Shown here: piece after piece, positions 16,210 to 25,869 of the stretch
Layout of the letters: each line of letters opens with the position of its first letter
How positions within the stretch are numbered: position 1 is the stretch's first letter
Assembly (NCBI GenBank): GCA_900314925.1
Contig: OMXC01000010.1
Span: forward strand, 1 to 64,000
Origin: an uncultured Bacteroidales bacterium
Lineage (GTDB): Bacteria; Bacteroidota; Bacteroidia; Bacteroidales; P3
Length of the DNA: 64,000 bases
Reading direction: 5' to 3'
Translations under genes and position numbers: made by a program
The notes under the pieces: model-generated
Databases searched by the model: none
What the model saw: the letters and a program-made list of their open reading frames with translations, nothing else
What the model was told of the DNA's origin: nothing

Positions 16210-16923
16210 TTACCGTTCGCTGCTTACGATTGTTCCCACCTCCTCGCCTTCAACGACGCGGAGCAGGTTGCCCTGGCGGTTCATGTCGAAGACGTAGATG
16301 GGCAGGTTGTTGTCCTCGGCGAGAGCGAAGGCCGTGAGGTCCATGATCTTGAGTTTCTTCTCGAGGGCCTCGGAGTAGGAGAGTCGGCTGTACTTGGTGG
16401 CTGTGGGGTCTTTCTCGGGGTCGGCGGTGTAGACGCCGTCGACGCGAGTGCCCTTGAGGATGGCGTCGGCCTTGATCTCGATGGCGCGGAGGGTGGAGGC
16501 GGTGTCGGTGGTGAAGTAGGGGTTGCCTGTGCCGCCGCCGATGATTACCACGCGTCCCTGCTCCATGGCCTCGATGGCGCGGCGGCGGCTCATGGCCTTG
16601 CAGATGGGCTCTATGGCCATGCCGCCGAGCAGCTCGGTGCCCACGCCCTGCTTCTCCAGCTCGGCCTGCAGGGCCAGGCTGTTGATCATCGTGGCGAGCA
16701 TGCCCATGTAGTCGCCCTGCACGCGGTCCATGCCGCCGGCGGCGCCGCTGAGGCCGCGGAAGATGTTGCCGCCGCCGATGACGATGCCCACCTGCACGCC
16801 GCGCTCCACGACGGCCTTGATGTCGGCCACATACTGGCTGAGCATGGCGGGGCTGATGCCGTAACTTTGGGTTCCCATGAGCGACTCGCCGCTCAATTTA
16901 AGCAATATGCGATTGTATCTCAT
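16210..16923 (-). CDS. pyrH: Uridylate kinase (UMP kinase)
   Basis: Phosphorylates UMP to UDP in pyrimidine nucleotide synthesis. 237 aa of amino-acid-kinase fold: [13 protein letters not shown] at the N-terminus, [25 protein letters not shown] and [15 protein letters not shown] (ATP-binding region), and a C-terminal [20 protein letters not shown]. Matches bacterial hexameric PyrH in length and motifs. First gene of pyrH-frr-birA; no consensus -33/-7 pair was found in the 100 bp upstream on the minus strand. Confidence 0.98.
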   Translation of the reverse strand: MRYNRILLKLSGESLMGTQSYGISPAMLSQYVADIKAVVERGVQVGIVIGGGNIFRGLSGAAGGMDRVQGDYMGMLATMINSLALQAELEKQGVGTELLGGMAIEPICKAMSRRRAIEAMEQGRVVIIGGGTGNPYFTTDTASTLRAIEIKADAILKGTRVDGVYTADPEKDPTATKYSRLSYSEALEKKLKIMDLTAFALAEDNNLPIYVFDMNRQGNLLRVVEGEEVGTIVSSER

Positions 16924-17050
16924 CAGTGTAGTTGTTTGTCTGTTAAACCATTGCGCCGACGACGGCGCCGATTTTGCACCAACGAAGTTAAGAATTTTTT
17001 TGCAAATGGATCAAAAAAAGTGTTAATTTGGCTTAAAATAGGGCCCTCTC

Positions 17051-17157
17051 CGCTACGGAGTCCCTTCGGCATTTCTACGGTATTTCTACGGTACTTCTAC
17101 GGTATTTCTACGGTTTTCACTGAAGAACTGCCGTAGAACGACCGTAGAAATGGCGTC
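17051..17157. repeat. Palindromic 11-bp-module repeat, copy 2 (variant)
   Basis: Four consecutive 11-mers, TTCTACGGTAT (17073), TTCTACGGTAC (17084), TTCTACGGTAT (17095) and TTCTACGGTTT (17106), precede TCACTGAAGAACTG. The right side has CCGTAGAACG and ACCGTAGAAAT (17141-17151). It lies between divergent pyrH and dnaE. The rest of 16924-17397 has no gene; 17295-17395 is AGTCAAAG-type low-complexity sequence. Confidence 0.75.
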
Positions 17158-17250
17158 GGGGGGCCGTGGCGGGGGCGTAGGGGCGGCGCCGGGGTGGGGA
17201 GGGGGCGTAGTGCGTGTGCGTCAGGCGGTTATAAAATGTGGATAACTTTA

Positions 17251-17282
17251 TTGGGCGCGTGCCGAAAAAAGTGCTATCTTTG
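17251..17282 (+). promoter_or_regulatory. Promoter of dnaE
   Basis: TATCTTTG (17275-17282) with a TTGG (17251-17254) 20 bp upstream as a near-consensus -33. The leader to the ATG at 17398 is about 110 nt of low-complexity AGTCAAAG sequence. Confidence 0.65.
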
Positions 17283-17397
17283 CAGGCAGAAGACGTGAGG
17301 GGGGAATGGGTCAAAGAGTCTATGAGTCAAAGGGGTCATAGCGTCTGTTGGTCCGGGGGGCCAAAGAGTTTTGAAAAGTCCAAAAGTCAATTGTCAT

Positions 17398-20300
17398 ATG
17401 CCACAGTTTACTCACCTGCATGTGCATTCGCACTATTCTATGCTCGACGGCATGTCGAAGATACCGGACCTCGTGAAGAAGGCCAAGCGTTGCGGCATGT
17501 ACGCCATGGCGCTCACCGACCACGGCAACATGTTCGGCATCAAGGACTTTCTGGACACTGTGGCCAAGGAGAACGGCAAGGTGAAGGACCGCATCAAGGA
17601 GCTGGAGGCGCAGATCAAGGAGGTGGAGGCCACCTATGGCGACACCGTGGTGCCCGAGGGGACGCCGAGCCTCAGCGCCTTGCGCGAGGAGCTGGAGGCC
17701 ACGCGGGGGCAGATCTTCAAGCCCATCGTGGGCACCGAGGCCTACTGCGCACGGCGCACGCTCTACGACAAGGACAAGAACTTCAAGGAGCTGAACCCCG
17801 AGACGGGGCGCGAACGCATCGTGGACAGCAGCGGCTACCACCTCATCCTCCTGGCCAAGAACCTCAAGGGCTACCACTCGCTCTGCAAGCTGGCCTCCAT
17901 AGCCTATACCGACGGCCTCTACAACCGTCCGCGCATCGACCACAACGTGCTGGAGCAGTACCGCGAGGGGCTCATCGTCTGCTCGGCATGCCTGGGCGGC
18001 GAGATACCGCAGCTCATCATGGCCGGCAAACTCGATGAGGCCGAGCGCCAGGTGCTGTGGTTCAAGGAACGCTTCGGCGACGACTACTACATAGAGCTCA
18101 TGCGCCACAAGACCGACAAGCCCAACGCCAACACCGACACCTACCGCTGGCAGATGAAGGTGGAGCCGGAGCTGATAAGGCTGGCACGCAAGCACGACAT
18201 AAAGATCATAGCCACCAACGACGCCCACTTCGTGGAGGAGGAGCACGGCGACGCCCACGACCACCTGATATGCCTGGCCACGCAGAAAGACTATGACGAC
18301 CCCAACCGCATGCACTACACCAAGCAGGAGTGGCTGAAGAGCCCCGAGGAGATGGAGGCCGTCTTCGCCGACCTGCCCGAGGCGCTGGCCAACACTATGG
18401 AAGTGGCCGACAAGGTGGAGGTGTACAGCATCGACAGCGACCCATTGATGCCTGTGTTCCCCATACCCGAGAGCTTCGGCAGCGAGGATGAGTGGGCGGC
18501 GAGGTTCACCGACGAGCAGCTCTTCGACGAGTTCACGCAGAACGAGAAGCACGAGGTAGTGATGAGCCAGGAGGCCGCCGAGAAGAAGATCAAGAAGTTG
18601 GGCGGATACAAGAAGCTGCGCCGCATCAAGTTCGAGGCCGACTACCTGGAGCATCTGGTGTGGGACGGCGCGCGGAAGCGCTATCTGGGCGCTGAGTGGA
18701 ACGTGGAGGGTGGCCAGTGGACCGATGCCGACATCAAGGAGGCGTTGAGCGACGAGGTGCGCGAGCGCATCATCTTCGAGCTGCACACCATCAAGACCAT
18801 GGGTTTCCCGGGCTACTTCCTCATCGTGAGCGACTACATACGCGCTGCGCGCGAGGAGCTGGGCGTCAGCGTGGGTCCCGGCCGCGGGAGCGCGGCAGGC
18901 AGCGTGGTGGCCTACTGTCTGTGGATCACCGACCTCGACCCGCTGCGCTACGACCTGCTGTTCGAGCGTTTCCTTAACCCCGACCGCATCTCGCTGCCCG
19001 ATATCGACGTGGACTTCGACGACGCCGGGCGCGGCAAGGTGCTTGAATGGGTGACGCACAAGTACGGCAAGGAGCGCGTGGCGCACATCATCACCTACGG
19101 CACTATGGCCACCAAGAGCTCGATAGCCGACGTGGGACGCGTGGAGAAGATACCTCTGGGCACCGTCAACCAGATCAAGGGCTACATCCCCGACCGCGGA
19201 TTCCCCGACAACATCAAGGACGAGAATGGCAAGGCCCCGAAGGTGAACCTCAAGAACTGCTACAAGTATGTGCCCGAGCTGAAGGCCATCATGCAGGGCG
19301 ACGACGAGAAGCTGAAGCAGATGCTCACCTACGCCGAGGAGCTGGAGGACACCAACCGCCAGATAGGCATCCACGCCTGTGGCGTCATCATCGGCGCGCA
19401 GGACATCACCGACGTGGCGCCGGTGTGCGTCGTCTACGACAAGGAGAGCGACGAGTATGTGCAGGTGACGCAGTATGACGGTCATGTGGTGGAGAATGTG
19501 GGCCTCATCAAGATGGACTTCCTGGGCCTCAAGAACCTCACCATCATCAAGAACTGCGTGCGCATGGTGAAGAAACGCCTCGGGGTGGACGTGGATGTCG
19601 ACCACCTGCCCCTCGACGACGAGCTCACCTACAAGCTCTTCTGCGACGGCAACACCGTGGGTGTGTTCCAGTTTGAAAGTGCCGGCATGCAGAAGTACCT
19701 GCGCGAGTTGCAGCCCCACGTCATCGACGACCTCATAGCCATGAACGCCCTCTACCGTCCGGGTCCCATGGACAACATACCGGAGTTCATCGACCGCAAG
19801 CAGGGCCGCAAGCCCATCACCTACGACATACCGGTGATGGAGAAGTACCTCAAGGACACCTACGGCATCACCGTCTACCAGGAGCAGGTCATGCTCCTGA
19901 GCCGCCTGTTGGCGGGCTTCACGCGCGGCCAGAGCGACACCCTGCGCAAGGCCATGGGCAAGAAGCAGATTGACAAGATGAACGAGCTGGAGGTGCTCTT
20001 CTACGAAGGCGGCGAGAAGAACGGCCACCCCAAGGATGTGCTCTCAAAGATATGGGAGGAGTGGAAGAAGTTTGCCAGCTATGCCTTCAACAAGAGCCAT
20101 GCCGCCTGCTACTCGTGGGTGGCCTACCAGACGGCCTACCTCAAGGCGCACTACCCGGCCGAGTACATGGCCGCCGTGATGACCAGCGCGCAGACCGACA
20201 TAAACCGTGTGCGCGAGCTCATGGACGACTGCAAGAAGCAGGGGGTGGAGGTGGCGGCGCCGAGCGTCAACGACTCCGACATGGACTTCAGCGTCGACAA

Positions 20301-21360
20301 GGACGGCAAGATACGCTTCGGCCTGCAGGCCATCAGCGGCATGGGCGAGGCGGCGTCGGCGGTGATCATCGCCGAACGCGAGAAGAACGGCCCCTACAAG
20401 GACATCTTCGACTTCCTGAAGCGTGTTGACATGCACTCGGTGAACAAGAAGAACCTCGAGGTGCTCGTCAAGGCCGGTGCCTTCGACGGGGTGGGGGAGA
20501 TGCACCGTGCGCAGTATTTCTACAAGGAGAACCAGCTGGAGACCACCCCCACGTACCTCGACATGTTGGTGCGGTGGGCCATACGCCGGCAGGACGGCGC
20601 GTCGAGCAACCAGATGAGCATCTTCAGCATGAGCGAGGAGCTGGCCGAAGAGGAGCATCCGCCGGTGCCCGCGGCGGAGCCCTGGAGCAACATAGAGCGC
20701 TGCCGCCACGAGAAGGAGGTCATAAGCACCTACCTCAGCGGTCACCCGCTCGACGACTACAAGTACGAGATGCAGATGATGGTCAACGTCAGCTGCGAGC
20801 AGCTGGGCAACCTCGACGCCCTGGTGGGGCGCGAGGTGCGCTTCGCCGGCATGGTGTCGGGGGCCAGGGAGATGGTCAGCGGCAAGGGCGTGCCTTTCGG
20901 CAGCATGACGATAGACGACTACAGCGGCAGTTACGAGATGAAGCTATACGGCGACGAGTACTCTGACTTCAAGGGCTTCTTCACCAACGACACCTTCGTT
21001 TTCTGCCGTGGCAAGGTGTCGGCACGCCGCTACACGGACAAGACCGGCAACGAGCGCAACTACGTGTCGTTGAAGGTGCTGGCGATGATGAACCTGGCCG
21101 GTGTGCTCGACAAGTACAGCTCGCGTCTGTGCTTCAAGATAGACATCAACGACATCGACGAAGCCTTCTGCAAGGCCATCGAGAAGATAGGCAAGAAGCA
21201 CAAAGGCAGTGTGCCGCTGCAGGCGCAGGTCATCGACCCGTCGCAGAAGCTGAGCCTCACCATGGGCGCCACCGACCTGCGCGTCAAGGTGCGCGACGCC
21301 ATCCCCGAGCTGGAGCAGCTGAAAGGCGTCTACGACATAAAGCCCACCCTGAAATCATAA
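17398..21360 (+). CDS. dnaE: DNA polymerase III subunit alpha
   Basis: Replicative polymerase catalytic subunit, 1320 aa. The start at 17398 gives MPQFTHLHVHSHYSMLDG, the standard opening with the PHP-domain histidines; a frame nine codons longer is possible but begins before this conserved edge. The polymerase core includes GPGRGSAAGS and the catalytic aspartates PDIDVDFDD (about 534-542), then helix-hairpin-helix text (VEVLVKAGAFD-like) and a C-terminal OB fold (VRFAGMVSGAREM, DDYSGSYEMKLYG). An insertion near residues 60-115 in the PHP domain is Glu/Lys-rich. No gene follows in operon; the next gene is 33 bp on. Confidence 0.97.
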   Translation: MPQFTHLHVHSHYSMLDGMSKIPDLVKKAKRCGMYAMALTDHGNMFGIKDFLDTVAKENGKVKDRIKELEAQIKEVEATYGDTVVPEGTPSLSALREELEATRGQIFKPIVGTEAYCARRTLYDKDKNFKELNPETGRERIVDSSGYHLILLAKNLKGYHSLCKLASIAYTDGLYNRPRIDHNVLEQYREGLIVCSACLGGEIPQLIMAGKLDEAERQVLWFKERFGDDYYIELMRHKTDKPNANTDTYRWQMKVEPELIRLARKHDIKIIATNDAHFVEEEHGDAHDHLICLATQKDYDDPNRMHYTKQEWLKSPEEMEAVFADLPEALANTMEVADKVEVYSIDSDPLMPVFPIPESFGSEDEWAARFTDEQLFDEFTQNEKHEVVMSQEAAEKKIKKLGGYKKLRRIKFEADYLEHLVWDGARKRYLGAEWNVEGGQWTDADIKEALSDEVRERIIFELHTIKTMGFPGYFLIVSDYIRAAREELGVSVGPGRGSAAGSVVAYCLWITDLDPLRYDLLFERFLNPDRISLPDIDVDFDDAGRGKVLEWVTHKYGKERVAHIITYGTMATKSSIADVGRVEKIPLGTVNQIKGYIPDRGFPDNIKDENGKAPKVNLKNCYKYVPELKAIMQGDDEKLKQMLTYAEELEDTNRQIGIHACGVIIGAQDITDVAPVCVVYDKESDEYVQVTQYDGHVVENVGLIKMDFLGLKNLTIIKNCVRMVKKRLGVDVDVDHLPLDDELTYKLFCDGNTVGVFQFESAGMQKYLRELQPHVIDDLIAMNALYRPGPMDNIPEFIDRKQGRKPITYDIPVMEKYLKDTYGITVYQEQVMLLSRLLAGFTRGQSDTLRKAMGKKQIDKMNELEVLFYEGGEKNGHPKDVLSKIWEEWKKFASYAFNKSHAACYSWVAYQTAYLKAHYPAEYMAAVMTSAQTDINRVRELMDDCKKQGVEVAAPSVNDSDMDFSVDKDGKIRFGLQAISGMGEAASAVIIAEREKNGPYKDIFDFLKRVDMHSVNKKNLEVLVKAGAFDGVGEMHRAQYFYKENQLETTPTYLDMLVRWAIRRQDGASSNQMSIFSMSEELAEEEHPPVPAAEPWSNIERCRHEKEVISTYLSGHPLDDYKYEMQMMVNVSCEQLGNLDALVGREVRFAGMVSGAREMVSGKGVPFGSMTIDDYSGSYEMKLYGDEYSDFKGFFTNDTFVFCRGKVSARRYTDKTGNERNYVSLKVLAMMNLAGVLDKYSSRLCFKIDINDIDEAFCKAIEKIGKKHKGSVPLQAQVIDPSQKLSLTMGATDLRVKVRDAIPELEQLKGVYDIKPTLKS

Positions 21361-21393
21361 CTAAAAACTCATAACTCATAACTCTTAACTCCC

Positions 21394-22272
21394 ATGATGC
21401 CCAACCTGACAACCCCCGTCCTGGCGCCGCAGATGCCGTTCCGCATAGACTACTCCACCGGCATTGTGAGCCTCGGGTCGTGTTTTGCCGACGAGATAGG
21501 GGCGCGCCTGCAGGAGGGTGACTTCCACGTGGAGCTCAACCCCTTCGGGGCGCTCTACAACCCGGCCTCCATAGCCGCTGCGGTGCGCCGCCTCGTGGAC
21601 GACAGCCCGATAGGCCGTGAAGACCTGGTGCAGAACGAGGGCTACTGGCATTCGTGGCACCACCACGGCAGCTTCTCGCGCGCTACGGCGGGAGCCACGC
21701 TCATGGTCTGCAACAGCCGTCTGCACCGCGCCCATGCCGCCCTTGGCGAGGCGTCGCTGCTGATGGTCACCTTCGGCACCGCCTGGGTCTTTGAGAGGAA
21801 AGGGGCGATTGTGGCCAACTGCCACAAGGTGGCGCCGCAGGAGTTCACGAGGCGCCGCATGACGGTGGAGGAGATCGTGGCCCTGTGGCAGCCGCTACTG
21901 GAGGAGCTGGCGGCCTACTACCCCGGGCTGCATGTGCTGTTCACCGTGTCGCCCATACGCCACATGGCCGACGGCGCACATGGCAACCAACTCAGCAAGA
22001 GTACGCTCCTGCTGGCCGTAGACCAGCTCATAGCACAAAACTCAAGGCTCAAAACGCTCAGTTACTTCCCCGCCTACGAGATAGTCCTCGACGAGCTGCG
22101 CGACTACCGCTTCTTCGACGAGAAGATGACGCACCCCACCAGCGTGGCCGTCGACGTCGTCTGGGAGCGCTTCCAGCGCGCCACCATGGTGCCCGCCGTC
22201 CGCGAGCAGGCCCACTACAACGCCAAGCAGCACAAGCGTGAACGGCACATACCGCTGCACGGAAAAGAGTGA
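21394..22272 (+). CDS. GSCFA-domain protein
   Basis: 292 aa. The name-giving motif LGSCFADEIGARL is at about 26-38, followed by NPFGALYNPASIA, the LMVTFGTAWVFE strand, FTVSPIRHMADG and HPTSVAVDVVWERF. GSCFA proteins belong to the SGNH/GDSL-like hydrolase superfamily and are common in Bacteroidetes, with substrate undefined (a surface-glycan or wall esterase is possible). The segment AQNSRLKTLSY is encoded by AAAACTCAAGGCTCAAAACG (about 22038-22057), similar to the ACTCATAACTC repeats found between genes, and may be a repeat-derived insertion. Upstream of the gene lies AACTCATAACTC repeat text. Confidence 0.85.
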   Translation: MMPNLTTPVLAPQMPFRIDYSTGIVSLGSCFADEIGARLQEGDFHVELNPFGALYNPASIAAAVRRLVDDSPIGREDLVQNEGYWHSWHHHGSFSRATAGATLMVCNSRLHRAHAALGEASLLMVTFGTAWVFERKGAIVANCHKVAPQEFTRRRMTVEEIVALWQPLLEELAAYYPGLHVLFTVSPIRHMADGAHGNQLSKSTLLLAVDQLIAQNSRLKTLSYFPAYEIVLDELRDYRFFDEKMTHPTSVAVDVVWERFQRATMVPAVREQAHYNAKQHKRERHIPLHGKE

Positions 22273-22279
22273 TGGCGGG

Positions 22280-22975
22280 TCACCCGTCGGCAAGCCTGCA
22301 GGGGGAGAGTCGCTGCACCACCCATGCGAAGGCTTTTGCCATACGTTTCTCAGAGTCGACGAAGTGGTTGCCGGCATTCCACACAAGGGTGGTGTCGACG
22401 CTCTGTGCCGAGAGCAGCTCCTGCTGGCGGCGGATGGCGTCGTCTACGTGTGCCATGACGGGGTTTTTCGTGCGCGACTCCCTGTCGCCCAAGCTCAGGT
22501 ACACGGCTTTGCTGTGCATCGGGCGCCCTTCGGTGTAATCCGTCCACTGCGGGTACCACACCGACGGTGAGGCGGCGGCGATGCCGTCGAAGAGACTGCT
22601 GTTGTATCCTGCCCAGAGGGAGAACAGGCCAGCCAGAGAGTAGCCGCCCATGACGGCCGGCAGGGCTCCCCAGCGTTGTGTCGACAAAGGCAGCAGCAGG
22701 TCTCTCACGTAGCCGAGGGTCTCCTCCGCGCCGTCGCCGAAAGGCTGCTTGCCGAAGGTGGGGGGCGCCGGCCATGGGGTTAGTTCTCTCATCCACTCCT
22801 TGATGCCGAAAGCCACGAGGTTGAACGGCACATCGGTGAGGCTCCTCGCCGTAGCCACCTCGCTGTCAAGCAGGCTCTGGTCATGGTCGTCCACTGCCTG
22901 CAGCAGCAAGACCTCTGCGCCTGCCGCCGTGTATATGGTACACTTGCGTCCGCCTATTGTCTCCGTCTGTTTCAT
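22280..22975 (-). CDS. Putative alpha/beta-hydrolase esterase
   Basis: 231 aa from the ATG at 22975; a longer frame upstream is a shadow of the next gene. The nucleophile elbow GGYSLAGLFSLWAG (Ser at about 144) and a late NAGNHFVDSEKR (His) fit the esterase-D-like family. There is no signal peptide, so it is cytoplasmic. Its ATG overlaps the TGA of the preceding gene on the minus strand, so the two are coupled. It converges on the GSCFA gene with 7 bp between stops. Substrate unknown. Confidence 0.8.
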   Translation of the reverse strand: MKQTETIGGRKCTIYTAAGAEVLLLQAVDDHDQSLLDSEVATARSLTDVPFNLVAFGIKEWMRELTPWPAPPTFGKQPFGDGAEETLGYVRDLLLPLSTQRWGALPAVMGGYSLAGLFSLWAGYNSSLFDGIAAASPSVWYPQWTDYTEGRPMHSKAVYLSLGDRESRTKNPVMAHVDDAIRRQQELLSAQSVDTTLVWNAGNHFVDSEKRMAKAFAWVVQRLSPCRLADG

Positions 22976-23505
22976 CTTATCCGTTCCATGTGGTAACCCA
23001 TGCGCTTCAGCTGCACGGCCATGCCGAAGAGGTAGAGCTGTCGCAGGCAGGTGACGTAGGCGTCGAAGGCCTCCTTGGTGCCGGGCTCTATGTGCTCGCG
23101 CATCAGGGTGTAGTTGGCACGTGAGGCGCATTCGTTAACCAGCCGGGCTAAGTGTTCCTCGTCCTCGCCGCGCACCATCAGCACGTCCTCGCTGATGTAT
23201 TCGTCGAGAGCGTCGTAGCCGCGCTTGTCGCGCATATAGACGTAGAGGTCCTCTATCTGGGAGTATATCTCCCACTCGTCGTCCCACAGTTTGGCTACAG
23301 CCATGCCGATGTACATCATCCATCCGAGGCTTGCCGCCGGATAGTCGTGGTACTCGCGTGCCCCGTCGGGGATATAGGAGCTGCCTATTGACGCCCATCT
23401 GTCCGTGACGTCGGGACATTCGGGCATCCGCTCGTCGATGGCTTTCTCGCCCAGCAGATACTGGTATAGGTCGTTATGTATCGTATTCTCAAATCTGTCT
23501 GCCAT
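22972..23505 (-). CDS. Hypothetical cytoplasmic protein
   Basis: 177 aa from MADRFENTIHNDL at 23505; the frame is open 32 codons further upstream, but that part covers the promoter. The protein is acidic and helical, rich in Asp/Tyr/Trp (YHDYPAASLGWMMYIGMAVAKLW), with no membrane segment or known motif. It is the first gene of a two-gene operon with the esterase. Similar proteins seem to occur widely in Bacteroidales next to enzymes. I do not recognise a named family. Confidence 0.7.
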   Translation of the reverse strand: MADRFENTIHNDLYQYLLGEKAIDERMPECPDVTDRWASIGSSYIPDGAREYHDYPAASLGWMMYIGMAVAKLWDDEWEIYSQIEDLYVYMRDKRGYDALDEYISEDVLMVRGEDEEHLARLVNECASRANYTLMREHIEPGTKEAFDAYVTCLRQLYLFGMAVQLKRMGYHMERIR

Positions 23506-23588
23506 AGTATTGCTTTCTTGGTTTAGCGGGGAAAGGTGTTGTGCACCTTGTGCTCGGTGGGCGGCTGCGTCGGCGCTTTTCCCCAATG

Positions 23589-23619
23589 CAAAAGTACACA
23601 AATAATTTAACCTGGCAAA
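23589..23619 (-). promoter_or_regulatory. Promoter of the hypothetical/esterase operon
   Basis: Minus-strand TACTTTTG (23589-23596) and TTTG (23616-23619) with a 19-bp spacer. Confidence 0.85.
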
Positions 23620-23763
23620 ATAAATATGTTATCGTCTTTTATTACAGGGGCTCTATGATTTCATGCATGTGAAGGTTGCGGGGCCGTCGGCCGTCGAGAG
23701 AAAAATACCGTGACGGATGCAATAAAACCATGCAAGGCAGCGTTACGGAAAAAAAAGAATAAC

Positions 23764-24792
23764 ATGAAGCAGAACATAGCACTTGTCATGGGCGGTTACA
23801 GCGGCGAGCATGCCATCAGCATCGCCAGCGGCAACCAGGTGTACGGCCAGCTCGACCACACCAAATACAACGTATACAAGATAGTCATCGACCGCGAAGG
23901 CTGGTACTGGGAGCGCGACGGCGAACACCTGCCCGTGGACCGTGGCGACTTCACCGTCACCGACAACGGCCGGAAGGTATGCTTCGACCTTGCCTTCATC
24001 ATCGTGCATGGCAACCCCGGCGAGAACGGTGTCCTGCAGGGCTACTTCGACATGCTGGGCATCCGCTACACCACCTGCGGCTTCTACACCTCGGCCCTCA
24101 CCTTCCAGAAGGGCTACTGCAACCCCGTCGTCAAGAGCTTCGGGCTCGTCAAGGTGGCCAAGTCGGTGCTCCTCTACAAGGAGCCGCCCACCGAGGCCAA
24201 GCTCGACGAGCTCATGGAAGGCATACACTACCCAGTGTTTGTGAAGCCCGCCGCTGGCGGCAGCAGCGTGGCCACTACCAAGGTGAAGAGCCGCGAGCAG
24301 CTCCTGCCAGCCATCCGCGAGGCCTTCACTGAAGACCGCCAGGTGCTGGTGGAGGAGTTCATCCCCGGCCGCGAGTTTGACTGCGGTGTCATGCAGTTCC
24401 CCAAAGGCTCAAAATACGAAGGCTGGAACCCCGACTTCAAGCACAAGCTGGTCTTCCCCGTCACGGAGATCATCCCCATCGGCGGGCATGAGTTCTTCGA
24501 CTACGAGGCCAAGTACGACGGCTTCAGCAACGAGGTATGCCCCGCCCAGGTCGACGATGCCATCGCCCACCACATCCAGGAGGTCTCCTACCGCCTCTAC
24601 GACCTGCTGGGGTGCCGTGGCATAGTGCGCTTCGACTTCATCTACAACACCGAGGAGCAGGAGCTCTACTTCCTCGAAGTGAACACCATCCCCGGCCAGA
24701 GCGCCGAGAGCATCGTGCCAAAACAGGCCCGCGCCATGGGCATCACCCCCGCCGAGCTCTACGAAATGAGCATACAGGCAGCCCTCCAGTAA
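23764..24792 (+). CDS. ddl: D-alanine--D-alanine ligase
   Basis: ATP-grasp ligase making D-Ala-D-Ala for peptidoglycan. The start at 23764 (MKQNIALVMGGYSGEHAIS) gives 342 aa; an 18-codon upstream extension is basic and unlike the family. Seen: HGNPGENGVLQGYFDMLGI, VFVKPAAGGSSVATTKV, the VLVEEFIPGREFDCGV strand, GIVRFDFIYNTEEQELYFLE and the C-terminal EVNTIPGQSAESIVPKQ. It is monocistronic. The A-rich sequence before the start lacks a clear consensus promoter. Confidence 0.95.
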   Translation: MKQNIALVMGGYSGEHAISIASGNQVYGQLDHTKYNVYKIVIDREGWYWERDGEHLPVDRGDFTVTDNGRKVCFDLAFIIVHGNPGENGVLQGYFDMLGIRYTTCGFYTSALTFQKGYCNPVVKSFGLVKVAKSVLLYKEPPTEAKLDELMEGIHYPVFVKPAAGGSSVATTKVKSREQLLPAIREAFTEDRQVLVEEFIPGREFDCGVMQFPKGSKYEGWNPDFKHKLVFPVTEIIPIGGHEFFDYEAKYDGFSNEVCPAQVDDAIAHHIQEVSYRLYDLLGCRGIVRFDFIYNTEEQELYFLEVNTIPGQSAESIVPKQARAMGITPAELYEMSIQAALQ

Positions 24793-24866
24793 AAAAAAAT
24801 ATCTGAGGCTAACAGTCTGTATATTAGTATTGTTTCCTGCCGTGAGTACATGTGCGGGAAATTTTT

Positions 24867-24898
24867 TTTGTGTATATTGGGAAAATGTAGTACTTTTG
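24867..24898 (+). promoter_or_regulatory. Promoter of the duplicated-domain lipoprotein
   Basis: TTTG (24867-24870), 20-bp spacer, TACTTTTG (24891-24898), about 38 bases before the ATG at 24937. Confidence 0.75.
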
Positions 24899-24936
24899 CC
24901 GCACAATTAAATATAAATCCTTAAAAAACAAACATT

Positions 24937-25641
24937 ATGAAAAGATTACTTCAAGTCTGCTTTCTGGTAGCAATGGTTTTCGGCCTTGCCTCATGCAGCA
25001 AGGATGACAGCAGCACCGGCAGTAATGGCGGCGGCAACGACGCCAACAGTTCTCTTGTGGGCACCCAGTGGGCTGGCGGCGACGGCGATGCACGGATTAC
25101 GCTCGCCTTCCTCTCGGCCACCGAGGCCGAGGTCGGCGTCATGCCGCCGAGTGGAGTGCCGGAGAGCTATCGCGGCACCTACACCTACAGCAACGGTAGC
25201 GGCACAATGACTCTGCCCGTAGGTGGTGAGACGTATGACATCACCTTCACCGTCAGCGGCAACACCCTGACCGCCCACAACACGCCCGCCGGAGACGTAG
25301 TCTTCACGCGCGTGGATAATGGCGGCCAGCAGCCAGGCCCCAACCCCGGCGGCGACCTCAGGAACTCCTTGGTGGGCACCGGCTGGATGTATAGCAATAA
25401 CGATGTTTTTGTGGTTGTGGAGTTTGGCCCCAACAGCCAAGTGGGCATTGTGGTTTCCCCCAAGAATGGAGGTGAGGATATGACGTATTACGGCAGTTAT
25501 ACCTACAACAACTTCAACGGCTCCATAAGCATCAACGTTGAGGGGCAGGATTATACCATTCGCTTCGTGGTCAACGGCGAAATGATGTCGGCTACAGGCA
25601 CCCCGGTGGGCGACATCACGCTGACCCTCATGACCAATTAA
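24937..25641 (+). CDS. Lipoprotein with two internal repeats of a beta-rich domain
   Basis: 234 aa. The lipoprotein signal MKRLLQVCFLVAMVFGLASC gives a lipidated Cys20, followed by a Ser/Gly/Asn linker. Two homologous domains of about 85 residues follow: the first begins NSSLVGTQWAGG and ends AGDVVFTRV, the second begins RNSLVGTGWMYS and ends VGDITLTLM. Each has the YTYSN/YTYNN and TPxGD landmarks. The layout suggests lipocalin-like or similar beta-sandwich folds. No function can be assigned. A bidirectional terminator follows. Confidence 0.8.
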   Translation: MKRLLQVCFLVAMVFGLASCSKDDSSTGSNGGGNDANSSLVGTQWAGGDGDARITLAFLSATEAEVGVMPPSGVPESYRGTYTYSNGSGTMTLPVGGETYDITFTVSGNTLTAHNTPAGDVVFTRVDNGGQQPGPNPGGDLRNSLVGTGWMYSNNDVFVVVEFGPNSQVGIVVSPKNGGEDMTYYGSYTYNNFNGSISINVEGQDYTIRFVVNGEMMSATGTPVGDITLTLMTN

Positions 25642-25660
25642 GGCGTCGAGAAAACACAGT

Positions 25661-25690
25661 AAAAGGTCTCCCGTTTGGGAGACCTTTTTT
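25661..25690. terminator. Bidirectional terminator between lipoprotein and tRNA-Cys
   Basis: AAAAGGTCTCCC (25661-25672), loop GTTT, GGGAGACCTTTT (25677-25688), with T-runs on both strands. It ends the plus-strand lipoprotein gene and probably the minus-strand tRNA-Cys transcript. Confidence 0.92.
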
Positions 25691-25694
25691 GTTG

Positions 25695-25765
25695 AGGTCG
25701 CTTCCGGATTTGAACCGGAGTAGCAGGTTTTGCAGACCTGTGCCTAGCCCCTCGGCCAAACGACC
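25695..25765 (-). tRNA. tRNA-Cys (GCA anticodon)
   Basis: Acceptor GGTCGTT/AGCGACC with discriminator T (the U73 expected for tRNA-Cys). The anticodon stem CAGGT/ACCTG encloses CTGCAAA, giving GCA. The T arm CCGGTTCAAATCCGG is intact. 71 nt, CCA not encoded. Confidence 0.95.
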
Positions 25766-25777
25766 TTATTTCGACTG

Positions 25778-25808
25778 CAAAAGTACACACATTTTCCGAT
25801 ATGGCAAA
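25778..25808 (-). promoter_or_regulatory. Promoter of tRNA-Cys
   Basis: Minus-strand TACTTTTG (25778-25785), 19-bp spacer, TTTG (25805-25808). Confidence 0.85.
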
Positions 25809-25869
25809 ATAAATTTGCAACAAAATGTGTAAGTTGGTGATTTTTAACCGCCATTTTGTAAATTATTTG

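Noticed and set aside
17320..20028. Long minus-strand open frame over dnaE
   Set aside because: Shadow of dnaE; repetitive His/Val/Leu composition without a domain.
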